In this document: piece after piece, positions 52,285 to 61,627 of the stretch | How the letters are laid out: each line of letters opens with the position of its first letter | Numbering within the stretch: the stretch's first letter is position 1 | Source of the DNA: Acidocella sp. 20-57-95 | GTDB taxonomy: Bacteria; Pseudomonadota; Alphaproteobacteria; Acetobacterales; Acetobacteraceae | Direction of reading: 5' to 3' | NCBI GenBank assembly: GCA_002255575.1 | Contig: NCAT01000013.1 | Span: forward strand, 62,001-126,000 | Length of the DNA stretch: 64,000 nt | Made by a program: the position numbers and the translations under genes | The notes under the pieces: generated by a model | The model's database searches: none | Told to the model about the DNA's origin: nothing | What the model saw: only the letters and a program-made list of their open reading frames with translations

Positions 52285-53874
52285 TTATGTTCGCCGACTC
52301 ACCTTCCGCACACCGCGTTTACCTTCGGTCGCCATAATAATGGGGGCGGCCATCAGGATTGCGGCGGCGTTCCAGGTGATGAAGTCGAGGTTATTCGCCC
52401 CTTCCATCACAGCGTTGACGATGGCGGCGAGGGCGAGCGTGTTGGCGAGGACGATATCTTCCCAGGCGAGGTTTTTCGGTTTGTCTTTCAGCCAGAAGCG
52501 GAAGGCGGCGGCCAGAACCGGAATGATAAAGACCGGCATCGGGGCGTCGCGGTAGCGGCCGTCGAAGATCAGCATGAATTCAAAGATGGTGGCGCTGATC
52601 AGGAAGAGGAAACTGAGGCTATCGTAGTTGAACATGATCCGGCCACGGCGCAGGGCGGCCATGGTGTCGGCAGCGCTGATGCGGGGCGGCAGCATTTTAC
52701 CGGCCAGAATGGTGTCGGCGCGCTGCAGCACGAGATAGGCGAAGATGGCTTGCAGGCTGAGATTGATGATCGCGTCGATCAGCTGCCAATGGTCGTAAAG
52801 CAGGGGCAAGGTACCGTTGCAGGCGATGGCGTAGGCGTTGCCGAGCGCGAAGGCCGGCACGGCGAGGCGCGGGTTGCGGAACCCCACGCTGGCGTAAAGT
52901 AAGCTACCGCAGAGAGCGCCGAGCACGGCGTACCATGGCCAGCTAGGGTGTTCCACAACACCGCCATTGAGTGGAAATTTTTGGATACGGTTGGCGTTCC
53001 AGATGCCCCAATTAGCCCCAGCCACGCCTTCGTCCTGGTATTTCCACACCTGGTCGAAGGCTTCGATGAGGTTGTAATCCACATGTTCCTGGTCAGCCAG
53101 GGTAACAAATTTGCGTAAATAAACGGCTTCGTTCACGCGCGAAGGGGCGGCGTCATCGCGCCAGCGGCCACGGCTTGGCCAGCCGGTTTCACCAATCGAA
53201 ATGGTTTTGCCGGGGAACATATATTTGAAGCCGTCGATGGTGGTTTTAATCTGCGCGATGGCTTTATCGACGCTGAGGGGTTTGTCCTCCCAGTAGGGCA
53301 GGAAATGGATCATCACCACATCCACATGCGGGGCGATTTGCGGGAATTGCCGCCAGAAATCCGAGACATCGGCATACGCGACGGGTTGCTTCACGCGGGC
53401 GTGGACATAGTCGATATAGCTAATCAGCTGGTCGGCGGAGAGGTCGCGGCGCAGTAGCACTTCATTGCCAACAATGACGCGGGTGATGGTATTGGGGTGG
53501 GCGTTGGCCTCGGCGATCCCGGCGGCGATTTCGCGCTCATTATCCTTCATGTTGCCATCCAGCCAGATGCCAAGCCAGAGTTTCACCCCGGCTTGTTTGG
53601 CCAGCGCGCCGATATCGTAATTACCTTCAAGGGATGAATAGGTACGGATGCCGTTGGAAAGCCCGGCCACCAGCTTCAAATCCCCGGCCACTTGCGCGGC
53701 ATCGGGGTAGTCTTTCGTCTCGGGTGATTGCCAGGCACGGTAGGAGGCGAAGGAGACGGAGTTGACCTTGCCGGCCGGCATGGTCACATCAGCGGCCTGG
53801 GGCTTATTGGGCAGGCTCCACATGAGAACGCCGAGGATGCTGAGCAGGACGCAGCCGATGATACCTTTTTTCAT
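52285..53874 (-). CDS. Membrane-anchored GH17 beta-(1,3)-glucanase-like protein
   Basis: The N terminus has a membrane signal (GIIGCVLLSILGVLMWSLPN), followed by a GH17 barrel: VIVGNEVLLRRDL holds the acid/base Glu and SIGETGWPSRGRW the nucleophile Glu. From residue 320 onward there are about seven helices (WYAVLGALCGSLLYASVGF onward), an arrangement like NdvC/exo-beta-1,3-glucanase proteins of rhizobia linked to cyclic beta-glucan. The substrate would be a periplasmic beta-1,3(1,6)-glucan. No glucan synthase is nearby. 529 residues. Confidence 0.85.
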   Translation of the reverse strand: MKKGIIGCVLLSILGVLMWSLPNKPQAADVTMPAGKVNSVSFASYRAWQSPETKDYPDAAQVAGDLKLVAGLSNGIRTYSSLEGNYDIGALAKQAGVKLWLGIWLDGNMKDNEREIAAGIAEANAHPNTITRVIVGNEVLLRRDLSADQLISYIDYVHARVKQPVAYADVSDFWRQFPQIAPHVDVVMIHFLPYWEDKPLSVDKAIAQIKTTIDGFKYMFPGKTISIGETGWPSRGRWRDDAAPSRVNEAVYLRKFVTLADQEHVDYNLIEAFDQVWKYQDEGVAGANWGIWNANRIQKFPLNGGVVEHPSWPWYAVLGALCGSLLYASVGFRNPRLAVPAFALGNAYAIACNGTLPLLYDHWQLIDAIINLSLQAIFAYLVLQRADTILAGKMLPPRISAADTMAALRRGRIMFNYDSLSFLFLISATIFEFMLIFDGRYRDAPMPVFIIPVLAAAFRFWLKDKPKNLAWEDIVLANTLALAAIVNAVMEGANNLDFITWNAAAILMAAPIIMATEGKRGVRKVSRRT

Positions 53875-53915
53875 GACCCTGCTGTAACCGTCCCGGACTG
53901 TTTAAGGAAGCCAGC

Positions 53916-54326
53916 ATGAGTGACGATTTATTGCGTAGCATTCTGACCAACACCAAGCGCATCGCGGTGGTGGGGGCGTCCAACAAGCCGGACCGGCCTT
54001 CATATGAGGTGATGCGGTTTCTGATCAGCCAGGGCTATGAGGTGACGCCGGTGAACCCTGGTTTGGCGGGCCAGAGCATTCTGGGGCAGGCGGTGGTGGC
54101 GCGCCTGGAGGAGGCCGGACCGTTGGAGATGGTGGATATTTTCCGCAACAGCGCGGATGCCGCCCAGCCGGTGGCAGATGCCATCCGGCTTGGCGCCAAA
54201 ACGGTATGGATGCAGTTGGGTGTGGTGAATGAAGCGGCGGCTGCATCAGCCCGGGCGGTGGGTTTGAATGTGGTGATGAATCACTGCCCCGCGATTGAGA
54301 TCCCACGGTTGGGGTTGTTGAAGTAA
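53916..54326 (+). CDS. CoA-binding domain protein (YccU-like)
   Basis: A Rossmann-like CoA-binding fold: KRIAVVGASNKPDRPSYEVM, QGYEVTPVNPGLAGQSILGQ and MVDIFRNSADAAQPVADAIR, ending LNVVMNHCPAIEIPRLGLL. 136 residues, a single-domain member of the succinyl-CoA-synthetase alpha-like family. Biological role unknown. It diverges from the GH17 gene with 41 bases between. Confidence 0.9.
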   Translation: MSDDLLRSILTNTKRIAVVGASNKPDRPSYEVMRFLISQGYEVTPVNPGLAGQSILGQAVVARLEEAGPLEMVDIFRNSADAAQPVADAIRLGAKTVWMQLGVVNEAAAASARAVGLNVVMNHCPAIEIPRLGLLK

Positions 54327-54359
54327 CAGCAGCGCCGCCACGCGGGTTTTCAGCCGTGT

Positions 54360-54854
54360 TCAGCCGTTACTGGGTGGCGTGCTGTTGTCGGCCAGGTGGC
54401 AGTTGGCCATGGTGCGGCCGGCAAACGGGGTCCAGGTTTGGGTTTGGCCGAAGATCGGCAGGCCCAGATAGCCGTGCAGTTCCAGGTGGCGGGATTGGTC
54501 CAATTTGATGCGGGCCTGATAGATATTGCCATTACGCGGGTCGAGCACCGTGCCTTTCCAAACCGGCTGGCCGTTCGCGTCGGTCGCTTCGGTGGTTTGG
54601 ATAATGGTCTCGCCGCATTGCGGCTGACCCTGCCAGTTGGTGGGCATGGGGTCGCCAGGATGGGCGAGTTCAATACCGACAATTTGGCCACAGAGATTAG
54701 CACCGCAGGGGGCGATTTGGATCACCGCGTCGCCGCTGGCGGTAATCCAGCGGCCCGTGGGGATTTGGCCGGGGGCTTGCGCATCATCAGCCCGCGCGGG
54801 AGCCGCGAGGGCAAGGGCGATGACGCCAAGTGTAACTAGCAGGCGGGAGAGCAA
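54360..54854 (-). CDS. DUF2147 family secreted protein
   Basis: Signal peptide VTLGVIALALAAPARA, cleaved before DDAQAPG. The mature part fits DUF2147: GRWITASGDAVIQIAPCGAN, LCGQIVGI, GTVLDPRNGNIYQARIKLDQ, LELHGYLGLPIFGQTQTW. Cys pairs (APCGANLCGQI) may form a disulfide. Function is unknown; some relatives bind fatty acids or are stress-linked. 164 residues, alone. Confidence 0.9.
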   Translation of the reverse strand: MLSRLLVTLGVIALALAAPARADDAQAPGQIPTGRWITASGDAVIQIAPCGANLCGQIVGIELAHPGDPMPTNWQGQPQCGETIIQTTEATDANGQPVWKGTVLDPRNGNIYQARIKLDQSRHLELHGYLGLPIFGQTQTWTPFAGRTMANCHLADNSTPPSNG

Positions 54855-55003
54855 TGATTATCCTTAATAAAAGCTTCAGGCTGAGAGATAGGTATGGATT
54901 GGGGCTATCAGAAGTTACTTATCGGACATAGGTTTTTTGCGGCCCGTGGGGTTGAATCCGCCACACTGTTGTAAATGGCGCACGGTTTTTGGCGTGTGGG
55001 CGG

Positions 55004-57742
55004 TTAGGACAGGAAATCCCGGATGCCTCTGGCGGTTTCGGCCAGCCCGGCGCGGTTGATGGGGGCGGCGGGCGGAAAGGCGGTGAACAGCCGCGCCGGG
55101 GCCTGGCGGTCCAGCAGCACGAACACGCCGCGGTCATCGGCGCGGCGGATCAGGCGGCCAAAGGCTTGGCGCAGCCGCAGGCGCACGATGGCGTCGTCGT
55201 AATCCTTCGGTGTGCCGTTGGAGAGATGGGTGCGGCGGGCTTTGTGCAGAATATCCGGGCGCGGCCAGGGGGTGCGTTCAAACACCACCAGGCGGAGCGC
55301 ATTGCCGGGAATGTCCACGCCGTCGCGCATCGCATCGGTCCCCAGCAGGCAGGAATGTTCCTCGGCACGGAAAATATCCACCAGGGTGGCGTTATCCATG
55401 GCGTCCACATGCTGGGCGTAGAGCGGGATGCCGGCGGCTTCCAGCGGGGCGGCGATGCGGGCATGGACGGCGCGCAGGCGGGAGATGGCGGTGAATAGGC
55501 CAAGCCCCCCACCGTCGGCGGCTTCAAAACAGGCGCGGAACGCCCCGGACAAGCTGCCAATATCCTGAGTGTTCACGTCATTAACCACAAAAATGCGGGT
55601 ATTGGCAGCGTAGTCGAAAGGCGAGTCAAAGGCGGCGCGGATGGCGGGGCTGGCGAGGTGGTTAGCACCGGTGCGGGCCTCGGCGCGCGCCCAGGCGGTT
55701 TCGTTATCCACCCCGTCACGCAACGTGGCGGAGGTAATCAACATCCCGTGCGCGGGGGAAGCGATGCTTTCGATGAAGGCCTCGGTGGGGTCGAGCAGAT
55801 GGGCGAGCAGGGCGACGTCGCGGTCGGTGGCCTCGGACCGGTCCAGGCGTAGGAAAAAAATCTTATCAGGCCGCACGCCGGGGCGGGGTGCGGCGGTGGC
55901 AAGCGAATCCAGGATGCGCTTCCAGGCGACCACGGGGTCGATGGCGCGGCGCTTGAGCGAGCGGGCCGCACCTTCCAGGCGCAGGCGGGTGGGTTCGTCC
56001 AATGTTTCCGCGTCAGTCTCCAGCCGGTCGAGGAATTTTTGGCGCAGGGCGGATAGCGGGATGCGCAAACGCTCCAAGGCGCGGGAGAGTTTGTCGCCGG
56101 AGTCCAGAATTTCGTCTTCGATCGGGTAAAGGTCCACCTCGACCGGCATGGAACCGGTCAGCTCGGCATCTTGGGCACGGGCGCGGGCCTGCAGGCGAAG
56201 CGATTGCAGGAATAATTCGGCCGGGTTGGCGGCGGTGTTTTGCAAGCCTGCGAGTTCGGCAGAAAGCCTCGCACTCCAGCCGGGGGCGGGTAGTGCGCGG
56301 GCGGCTTGCAGGGCGGCGGTGAGTTGGGTGCTGAGTGATTCATCGGCGGCGAGCAAATCTTCCAGCCGTTGGGCCAGCGCCTTGGCACGCGAGCGCGCCC
56401 CTTCCGCCCCCAGCAGCCAGCGGCGCAGTTCGGCCATTTGGAGGCCTGAAAGCTCCACCGCAAAGGCACTGTCGGCGGCATCGAAAATATGGTGGCCTTC
56501 ATCGAACACGTAGCGGGTCGGGACATATTCGTCGTCCAACCCGCCCCAGACGGCTTGCGCCATCACCAGCGCATGGTTGGCGATGACCAGGTCCGCCATC
56601 CGGGCTTTGCGCACCACATGTTCGATGGTGCAGCGTGTATAATGCTCGCAAGCGGCATGGATACATTCGCCGCGGCGGTCCGCGATGGAGGCCAGCAGCG
56701 CATGGCCGAAGAGTTCGGCGAACCAGCCGGGCAGGTCACCGCCCATCAAATCGCCGTCGGCGGAGGCCATCGCCCAGCGTGAGATCAGGCCAAGCGGGAT
56801 GATGGCGCGGGCGCCGGAAACCGCGTCCTCGTAATTCAGCAGGCAGAGGTAATTTTCCCGGCCCTTGCGCAGCACCACGCGCTGGCGGTCACCTTCCAGC
56901 GGGCCGAGCCGGGCGGCTTCGGTTTCGATCTGGCGCTGCAAGTGGCGGGTAAAGGTGGAAACCCAGACGGCACCCTGGTTGCGCTCAGCCCATAGGCTGG
57001 CGGGGGCCAGGTAGCCCAGGGTTTTGCCGGTGCCGGTGCCGGCTTCGGCAATGACGAGATGTGGGCTGCCCTCTGCGGCGCGGGGCAAAAAGGCGGCGGT
57101 GGCGGCGGAGGCGTAGTCCGACTGCGCGGGCCGCTGTTCGGCGTTGGTGCCGAGTAATGTGGCGAGGCGCGCGCGGGCTTCGGCTTGTGCCACTGGGAAA
57201 GATGACGGCGGCGGGCGGGGGGCTTCCTGCTCCCAGCGCGGCAAGCGTTTCCACAAGCGCAGCGCCATGCCGTCCGGCTTGGCGGCGGGTGCGCCGAGGG
57301 CCGCCAGCACATAGCGCGCCCAGCCCCAGCCGGATTGGCCCATGGAGGCGGCAAGCCCGGCGGCGTCGCGGTTGAACGGCGTGTCCTTGCCGAGCGCGAG
57401 CTTCGCCAGCAGCGCGTTGGCATAGCTGGTAAGGGCTGCGGCGGCGGCCTCCTGGGTGGTGGGCACGGGGAGTTCAAGAAAACGTGCGAGGCCGGCGGCG
57501 GTGGGGGCGAGTGATTGGGCCGGGCAGACGAAGGCGAAAAGTTCCAGAATATCCAGCACTGGGATCGCCGGGTTGCCGAGCCGTTTCAAGGTGGCGGGGC
57601 CATGCACCACCAGCGGCACCGCGTCGCCGATTTGTTTGGCGATCTGGCCGGGGGTGAGGTGCGACACCTCACCTTCGGTGGAGAGCAGCACGGCGCGACC
57701 GTGTCCGGCGATGATGGCGGGGTGGTCGGGCATGAAACGCAT
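55004..57742 (-). CDS. DinG-like ATP-dependent DNA helicase (XPD superfamily)
   Basis: A superfamily 2 helicase of about 912 residues. Walker A AEAGTGTGKTLGYLAP, DEAH-type motif FDEGHHIFDAAD, and C-terminal motifs such as LLGTDAMRDGVDIPGNALRL and LRQAFGRLIRRADDRGV (motif VI). A cysteine group (GECIHAACEHYTRC, with YLCLLNYE before it) resembles the [4Fe-4S] site of DinG/XPD. The N terminus (about 1-220) is an extra domain. The ATG at 57742 follows AAGG by five bases. It diverges from lysK. Confidence 0.9.
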   Translation of the reverse strand: MRFMPDHPAIIAGHGRAVLLSTEGEVSHLTPGQIAKQIGDAVPLVVHGPATLKRLGNPAIPVLDILELFAFVCPAQSLAPTAAGLARFLELPVPTTQEAAAAALTSYANALLAKLALGKDTPFNRDAAGLAASMGQSGWGWARYVLAALGAPAAKPDGMALRLWKRLPRWEQEAPRPPPSSFPVAQAEARARLATLLGTNAEQRPAQSDYASAATAAFLPRAAEGSPHLVIAEAGTGTGKTLGYLAPASLWAERNQGAVWVSTFTRHLQRQIETEAARLGPLEGDRQRVVLRKGRENYLCLLNYEDAVSGARAIIPLGLISRWAMASADGDLMGGDLPGWFAELFGHALLASIADRRGECIHAACEHYTRCTIEHVVRKARMADLVIANHALVMAQAVWGGLDDEYVPTRYVFDEGHHIFDAADSAFAVELSGLQMAELRRWLLGAEGARSRAKALAQRLEDLLAADESLSTQLTAALQAARALPAPGWSARLSAELAGLQNTAANPAELFLQSLRLQARARAQDAELTGSMPVEVDLYPIEDEILDSGDKLSRALERLRIPLSALRQKFLDRLETDAETLDEPTRLRLEGAARSLKRRAIDPVVAWKRILDSLATAAPRPGVRPDKIFFLRLDRSEATDRDVALLAHLLDPTEAFIESIASPAHGMLITSATLRDGVDNETAWARAEARTGANHLASPAIRAAFDSPFDYAANTRIFVVNDVNTQDIGSLSGAFRACFEAADGGGLGLFTAISRLRAVHARIAAPLEAAGIPLYAQHVDAMDNATLVDIFRAEEHSCLLGTDAMRDGVDIPGNALRLVVFERTPWPRPDILHKARRTHLSNGTPKDYDDAIVRLRLRQAFGRLIRRADDRGVFVLLDRQAPARLFTAFPPAAPINRAGLAETARGIRDFLS

Positions 57743-57794
57743 GCGCACCTTCGTATAGACGGCACGGGCATTTCGCCATAGACCCTACGCCATT

Positions 57795-59375
57795 ATGAAT
57801 GAAGCAATAGCAAACCAACTAAGCTGGCCTTTCCGTGAAGCAGAACGTGTCGCGGCGCGGCTGAAGGAAAAAGGCAAAACATCGGCATTGTTCGAGACCG
57901 GCTATGGTCCATCCGGCCTGCCGCATATTGGCACATTTGGGGAAGTGGCGCGGACCAGTTGGGTACGGCGTGCGTTCACCGAACTTACCGGCCTGCCCTC
58001 GCGGCTGCTGGCGTTTTCAGATGATATGGATGGCCTGCGCAAAGTGCCGGATAATGTGCCGAATAAGGATATGCTGAAAGCGTTCCTCGGTAAGCCATTA
58101 ACACAAGTGCCGGACCCGTTCGGCACCCATTCCAGCTTCGGTGCGCATAATAACGCGCGGCTCCGGTCGTTTTTAGATTCCTTTGGGTTCGACTACGAGT
58201 TTGCGTCCTCCAGCGATTATTATCTGTCCGGAAAATTTGATAACGCGCTGCTGCATGTGCTGGCGCGGCATGACGAGATTGTGGAGATTATCCGCCCGAC
58301 TTTAGGGCCGGAGCGGCGCGCGACCTATTCGCCGATTCTGCCCATTCATCCGCGCACCGGCATCGTGATGCAGGTGCCAATTGAGAAGACCGATGCGCAG
58401 GCCGGCACGGTGGTGTGGACCGACCCTGAAACCGGCGTGCGGTTTGAAACCGAAGTGACCGGTGGTTCGGCCAAGCTGCAATGGAAAGCTGACTGGGCGA
58501 TGCGCTGGTATGCTTTGGATGTTGATTATGAAATGTCGGGCAAGGATTTGATTGATAGTGTGAAGCTGTCATCGGCCATCGTTCGCGCGCTGGGGGCTGA
58601 GCCGCCGGTTTGTTTAACGTATGAATTGTTCCTGGATGAGAACGGTCAGAAAATTTCGAAGTCCAAGGGCAATGGTCTCTCGGTGGAGCAATGGCTGAAA
58701 TACGCACCGCCCGAGAGCCTGGCGCAATTTATGTATCATGCGCCACAGCGGGCAAAGAAATTGTTCTTTGATGTGATCCCGCGCGCGGCGGATGATTATA
58801 TCAATGGCGTGGTGACGGCGCGGACCTCGGCGGACCCGTATGGCGAGCCGGCTTGGCATATTCACGCCGGAGATATCCCAGAAAATGCCGGTTCACCCAT
58901 CGGGTTTACCATGCTGCTGAATTTAGCCTCGGTGATTAATGCCGACAGCCCGGAGATGCTGTGGGGTTTTATCCGCGCTTATATTCCCGATGCCACCGCC
59001 GAGAAATATCCGTTCCTGGCGCAGCTGATCCAGTATGCGATTACCTATAATCAGGATTTTATTGCGCCGAACAAAAAATACCGCGCGCCGACTGAATTAG
59101 AGAGGACCGGGCTGAAGGATTTGCAAGCGCGGCTGGCGGCGGGGTTTGATGAGTACCCGGGTGAGACGGCGGCCGAGAAAATTCAGAACATGGTTTATGC
59201 GGTGGGCAAGGAGAATAAATTCACCCCGCTGAAAGCTTGGTTTGATTGTTTGTACCAGGTGCTGCTGGGGCAAGCTGAAGGCCCGCGCTTTGGTGGCTTT
59301 GTGGCCTTGTACGGGGTGGACCGCACGATTGCGCTGATCAGCACTGCCTTGGCCCGTGAGGCGGCGGCGGTTTAG
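57795..59375 (+). CDS. lysK: Lysyl-tRNA synthetase, class I
   Basis: It charges tRNA-Lys by the class I fold found in archaea and many alphaproteobacteria, unrelated to the class II enzyme. The HIGH-like motif is PSGLPHIGTFGE (residues 39-50) and the KMSKS-like motif is GQKISKSKGNGLS (near 285). The C-terminal alpha-helical anticodon domain follows. 526 residues is normal. It is followed after 12 bases by a lysyl-phosphatidylglycerol-synthase-type membrane protein. Confidence 0.96.
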   Translation: MNEAIANQLSWPFREAERVAARLKEKGKTSALFETGYGPSGLPHIGTFGEVARTSWVRRAFTELTGLPSRLLAFSDDMDGLRKVPDNVPNKDMLKAFLGKPLTQVPDPFGTHSSFGAHNNARLRSFLDSFGFDYEFASSSDYYLSGKFDNALLHVLARHDEIVEIIRPTLGPERRATYSPILPIHPRTGIVMQVPIEKTDAQAGTVVWTDPETGVRFETEVTGGSAKLQWKADWAMRWYALDVDYEMSGKDLIDSVKLSSAIVRALGAEPPVCLTYELFLDENGQKISKSKGNGLSVEQWLKYAPPESLAQFMYHAPQRAKKLFFDVIPRAADDYINGVVTARTSADPYGEPAWHIHAGDIPENAGSPIGFTMLLNLASVINADSPEMLWGFIRAYIPDATAEKYPFLAQLIQYAITYNQDFIAPNKKYRAPTELERTGLKDLQARLAAGFDEYPGETAAEKIQNMVYAVGKENKFTPLKAWFDCLYQVLLGQAEGPRFGGFVALYGVDRTIALISTALAREAAAV

Positions 59376-59387
59376 TGCAGCGTTCTG

Positions 59388-60362
59388 ATGCAGATCATTA
59401 AAAGCCGCGTTTTAAAGTTACTGCCGCCGGTGCTGGGGTTGCTGGTGCTGGGCGCGGTGTTGACCGGTTTGCACAAGGCGCTGCGACATTTGAGTTTTGC
59501 CGATGTGCTGGCAGCGCTTACCAACACGCCGCACTGGCAGGTCTATCATGCGCTGATGCTGCTTGGCGTCTCGGTTGGCGTGATGATGCTATATGATGTG
59601 CCGGGCGTTTATTTTGCCAAGCAGCGCGGGGATTGCCCGCCATTGGCGGCCAAACGCATCGCGCTGGCCTCGTTCTGCGCCTATGCGCTGAGCCATGTGG
59701 TTGGTGCCCCCGCTTTGTCAGCCGCGGCGATAAGGCTGCGGCTTTATGCGCAATGGCAAGTGCCGCCTTCGGGGATTGGCCGGATCATGACGGTTTCCGG
59801 CACCACCTTTATTACCGGCGTGTGTGTGCTGTTGGGGTATGTGCTGCTTTTGCACCCGCATTCCGTGCCGCTATTTAACCATGATGTACCGATCCCGGCG
59901 CTGCGGGCGGCGGGGGCGCTGCTATGGGTGCTGATTGGCGTTTACATCGGCCTCGCGCACGGAACCCAGCCGATTACACTCTTCGGAATTAATATCCCGC
60001 GTCCCGGCGTGTGGGTGGCGGTGGCACAGGTGGTGATTTCCTGTACCGATACGGCGGTGGCGTGCGGTATTTTATTCGCGGTTTTGCCGAGCTTGCCGGC
60101 GCTTACCTACGCGCATGTACTGGCACTTTATATGGTCGGGTTTGCCGGGGGGTTGCTGAGCGGCCTGCCAGGTGGGGTGGGCGTGTTTGATTCGTTATTG
60201 CTGCTGGGTCTCGCGGATTATGTTGATACCGCAACTGCGCTGGGGGCGATTTTGCTGTTTCGGGTGTTGTACTATCTTGCACCTGCCGCGATTGCTGGGC
60301 TTAGTTTTACAATTCATGAAATTATGATCACTGCCGGGCGCAAAACCACGGTTCGTTTCTAA
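59388..60362 (+). CDS. Lysylphosphatidylglycerol synthase transmembrane-region (UPF0104) protein
   Basis: About eight to nine helices in 324 residues. ALSHVVGAPALSAAAIRLRL and GFAGGLLSGLPGGVGVFDSL are the conserved MprF/UPF0104 flippase-type motifs. The cytosolic aminoacyl-transferase domain of MprF is missing, so this is a stand-alone membrane module. Its place right after lysK is suggestive, since Lys-tRNA is the donor for lysyl-PG, but a transferase would have to be encoded elsewhere. Confidence 0.88.
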   Translation: MQIIKSRVLKLLPPVLGLLVLGAVLTGLHKALRHLSFADVLAALTNTPHWQVYHALMLLGVSVGVMMLYDVPGVYFAKQRGDCPPLAAKRIALASFCAYALSHVVGAPALSAAAIRLRLYAQWQVPPSGIGRIMTVSGTTFITGVCVLLGYVLLLHPHSVPLFNHDVPIPALRAAGALLWVLIGVYIGLAHGTQPITLFGINIPRPGVWVAVAQVVISCTDTAVACGILFAVLPSLPALTYAHVLALYMVGFAGGLLSGLPGGVGVFDSLLLLGLADYVDTATALGAILLFRVLYYLAPAAIAGLSFTIHEIMITAGRKTTVRF

Positions 60363-60460
60363 ACATACAGAACAGTTTAATTTTTATAAACGAAATTATA
60401 AATGACTGAATTGTAATGCGTCACGACCATGAACTCATATGAATCATCTGACGATTTTGC

Positions 60461-60489
60461 TTTGCGTAATTTTAAACTTACCGTATAGA
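60461..60489 (+). promoter_or_regulatory. Possible promoter of the first Flp pilin gene
   Basis: TTTGCG (60461-60466) and TATAGA (60484-60489) are 17 bases apart in an AT-rich stretch, 41 bases before the pilin ATG. The -10 box fits sigma-70 well, the -35 poorly. Confidence 0.35.
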
Positions 60490-60529
60490 TTCACCGGGCG
60501 AAATAATTATTACCCATACGGAGATAGTA

Positions 60530-60718
60530 ATGCTGGTTGTTTCAAGTTTGTTGAACATGATCGCCAAAGCGAAAACATTCACGTCAGACAAGCAAGCTGT
60601 CACCGCGATTGAATATGCGCTGATCGCCGCGCTGATTGCTGTGGTTATTATTGGAGCCGTGGCAACAATCGGGACTGATATTGGCAGCACCTTCAATACG
60701 ATTTCGACCGCCATCTAA
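60530..60718 (+). CDS. Flp/Fap-type pilin
   Basis: The 62-residue precursor has a short positive leader and the processing region KQAVTAIEYALIAALIAVVI; the Glu-Tyr at mature positions 5-6 marks Flp pilins. Residue -1 is Ala, where Gly is most common. GGAG lies six bases before the ATG. It would be cut by a TadV/CpaA peptidase and assembled by a Tad system not encoded in this window. Confidence 0.92.
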   Translation: MLVVSSLLNMIAKAKTFTSDKQAVTAIEYALIAALIAVVIIGAVATIGTDIGSTFNTISTAI

Positions 60719-60747
60719 CCAGCGAATTTATTGAGTTGAAGCAGCGA

Positions 60748-60766
60748 GGGGCCCGGGCGCGGCCCC
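60748..60766 (+). terminator. Hairpin after the first pilin gene
   Basis: GGGGCC and GGCCCC form a 6-bp GC stem with a 7-base loop, 30 bases after the pilin stop. It could make the first pilin's message end separately from the second. Confidence 0.5.
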
Positions 60767-60771
60767 GCGTT

Positions 60772-60789
60772 CTTCGCAAATAAGCGAAG
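60772..60789 (+). terminator. Second hairpin after the first pilin gene
   Basis: CTTCGC and GCGAAG pair around AAATAA and are followed by TATATTTA. With the GC hairpin directly upstream this makes a double terminator-like structure. Confidence 0.5.
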
Positions 60790-60888
60790 TATATTTAGTC
60801 AGCTGGCAAATTTTATACGCCACAAGATGAAATATTATTCATTTTTGTGGACGTATCTTATGTATCGGTCTATCGTCGATGCGTGGAA

Positions 60889-61065
60889 ATGTTCAATTCA
60901 TTGGCGCGTGCTTGGCTGATGTCGTTTGTTAGCGACAGAAGTGCCGTTACCGCTGTTGAATATGGCATGATCGCGGCAATCACCGTGCTTGCGATTGTCG
61001 CTGGCGCGACCAGCTTGGGGCACTCCACGTCCGGTATATTCCAACATGTTCAGACCAATATTTGA
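60889..61065 (+). CDS. Flp/Fap-type pilin, second copy
   Basis: The processing region is DRSAVTAVEYGMIAAITVLA, again with Ala at -1 and Glu-Tyr at +5/+6. From the ATG at 60889 the precursor has 58 residues; a GTG at 60847 would lengthen the leader by 14. The ribosome-binding site is weak (GTGGA close to the ATG). The mature part differs a good deal from the first copy, so the genes are not a recent duplication. Confidence 0.88.
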   Translation: MFNSLARAWLMSFVSDRSAVTAVEYGMIAAITVLAIVAGATSLGHSTSGIFQHVQTNI

Positions 61066-61462
61066 TGCTGGCTGGTTGCGTGACGGTTGAAGGGTTTCGG
61101 TAACTTAGGTGGTTAGCGTTGCCATCTTTGCAGTCTGAAATACCGTTGGCCGCCAAGTGCTGGTTTTGCCAGCCTGCGAGGATCCGCAAAACGTTCATAA
61201 CCACCAGCCATGGACCCCAGCAGGTATCCTGTAATTTTGACGAAAGGCGTCAGCCAATTCGTTTTTACAACTGAGCGACACGCAAAAGCGGGCCCATAGG
61301 ATAATCCATGACGTTACAAATGGTGCGCTGCGAGATAAGCGCGCTTAAATAATTAGACAACAGATGCCAAATGATAAAATTTAAGCATTTTCCGAAAACT
61401 GTTGTTGACGAATTATTTTAACCGGTAATACATTAATCTTTGTTTACCGGGAGTTCATCAAG
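61066..61462. other. 397-base AT-rich gap between the second and third pilin genes
   Basis: No coding frame with a plausible start and no tRNA is seen. The right part is AT-rich and holds TTGACG (61405-61410) with TAATAC 15 bases later (61426-61431), a possible promoter with short spacing for the third pilin gene. The rest shows nothing I can name. Confidence 0.5.
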
Positions 61463-61627
61463 TTGAAAGTTTCTGGCTTGCGCCGCCGCCGTGCTAGGGA
61501 CGAAAAATTCTTAGCGGATGTTACAGCCGTGTCAGCGATCGAATACGCGCTGCTCGCCGCGCTTATTTCGATGATTATCATTTATGCCATCAGCCAAATT
61601 GGCTCGGTGCTGAATATTGTGTTTTAG
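61463..61627 (+). CDS. Third, short Flp-type pilin with TTG start
   Basis: A 54-residue frame reads from TTG at 61463, with GGAG nine bases upstream (61450-61453). The leader is strongly basic (SGLRRRRARDEKFLAD) and the processing region is VTAVSAIEYALLAALISMII, with Ala at -1 and Glu-Tyr at +5/+6 like the other two. The mature pilin ends soon after (YAISQIGSVLNIVF). It is the shortest of the three and easily missed because of length and start codon. Confidence 0.75.
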   Translation: MKVSGLRRRRARDEKFLADVTAVSAIEYALLAALISMIIIYAISQIGSVLNIVF

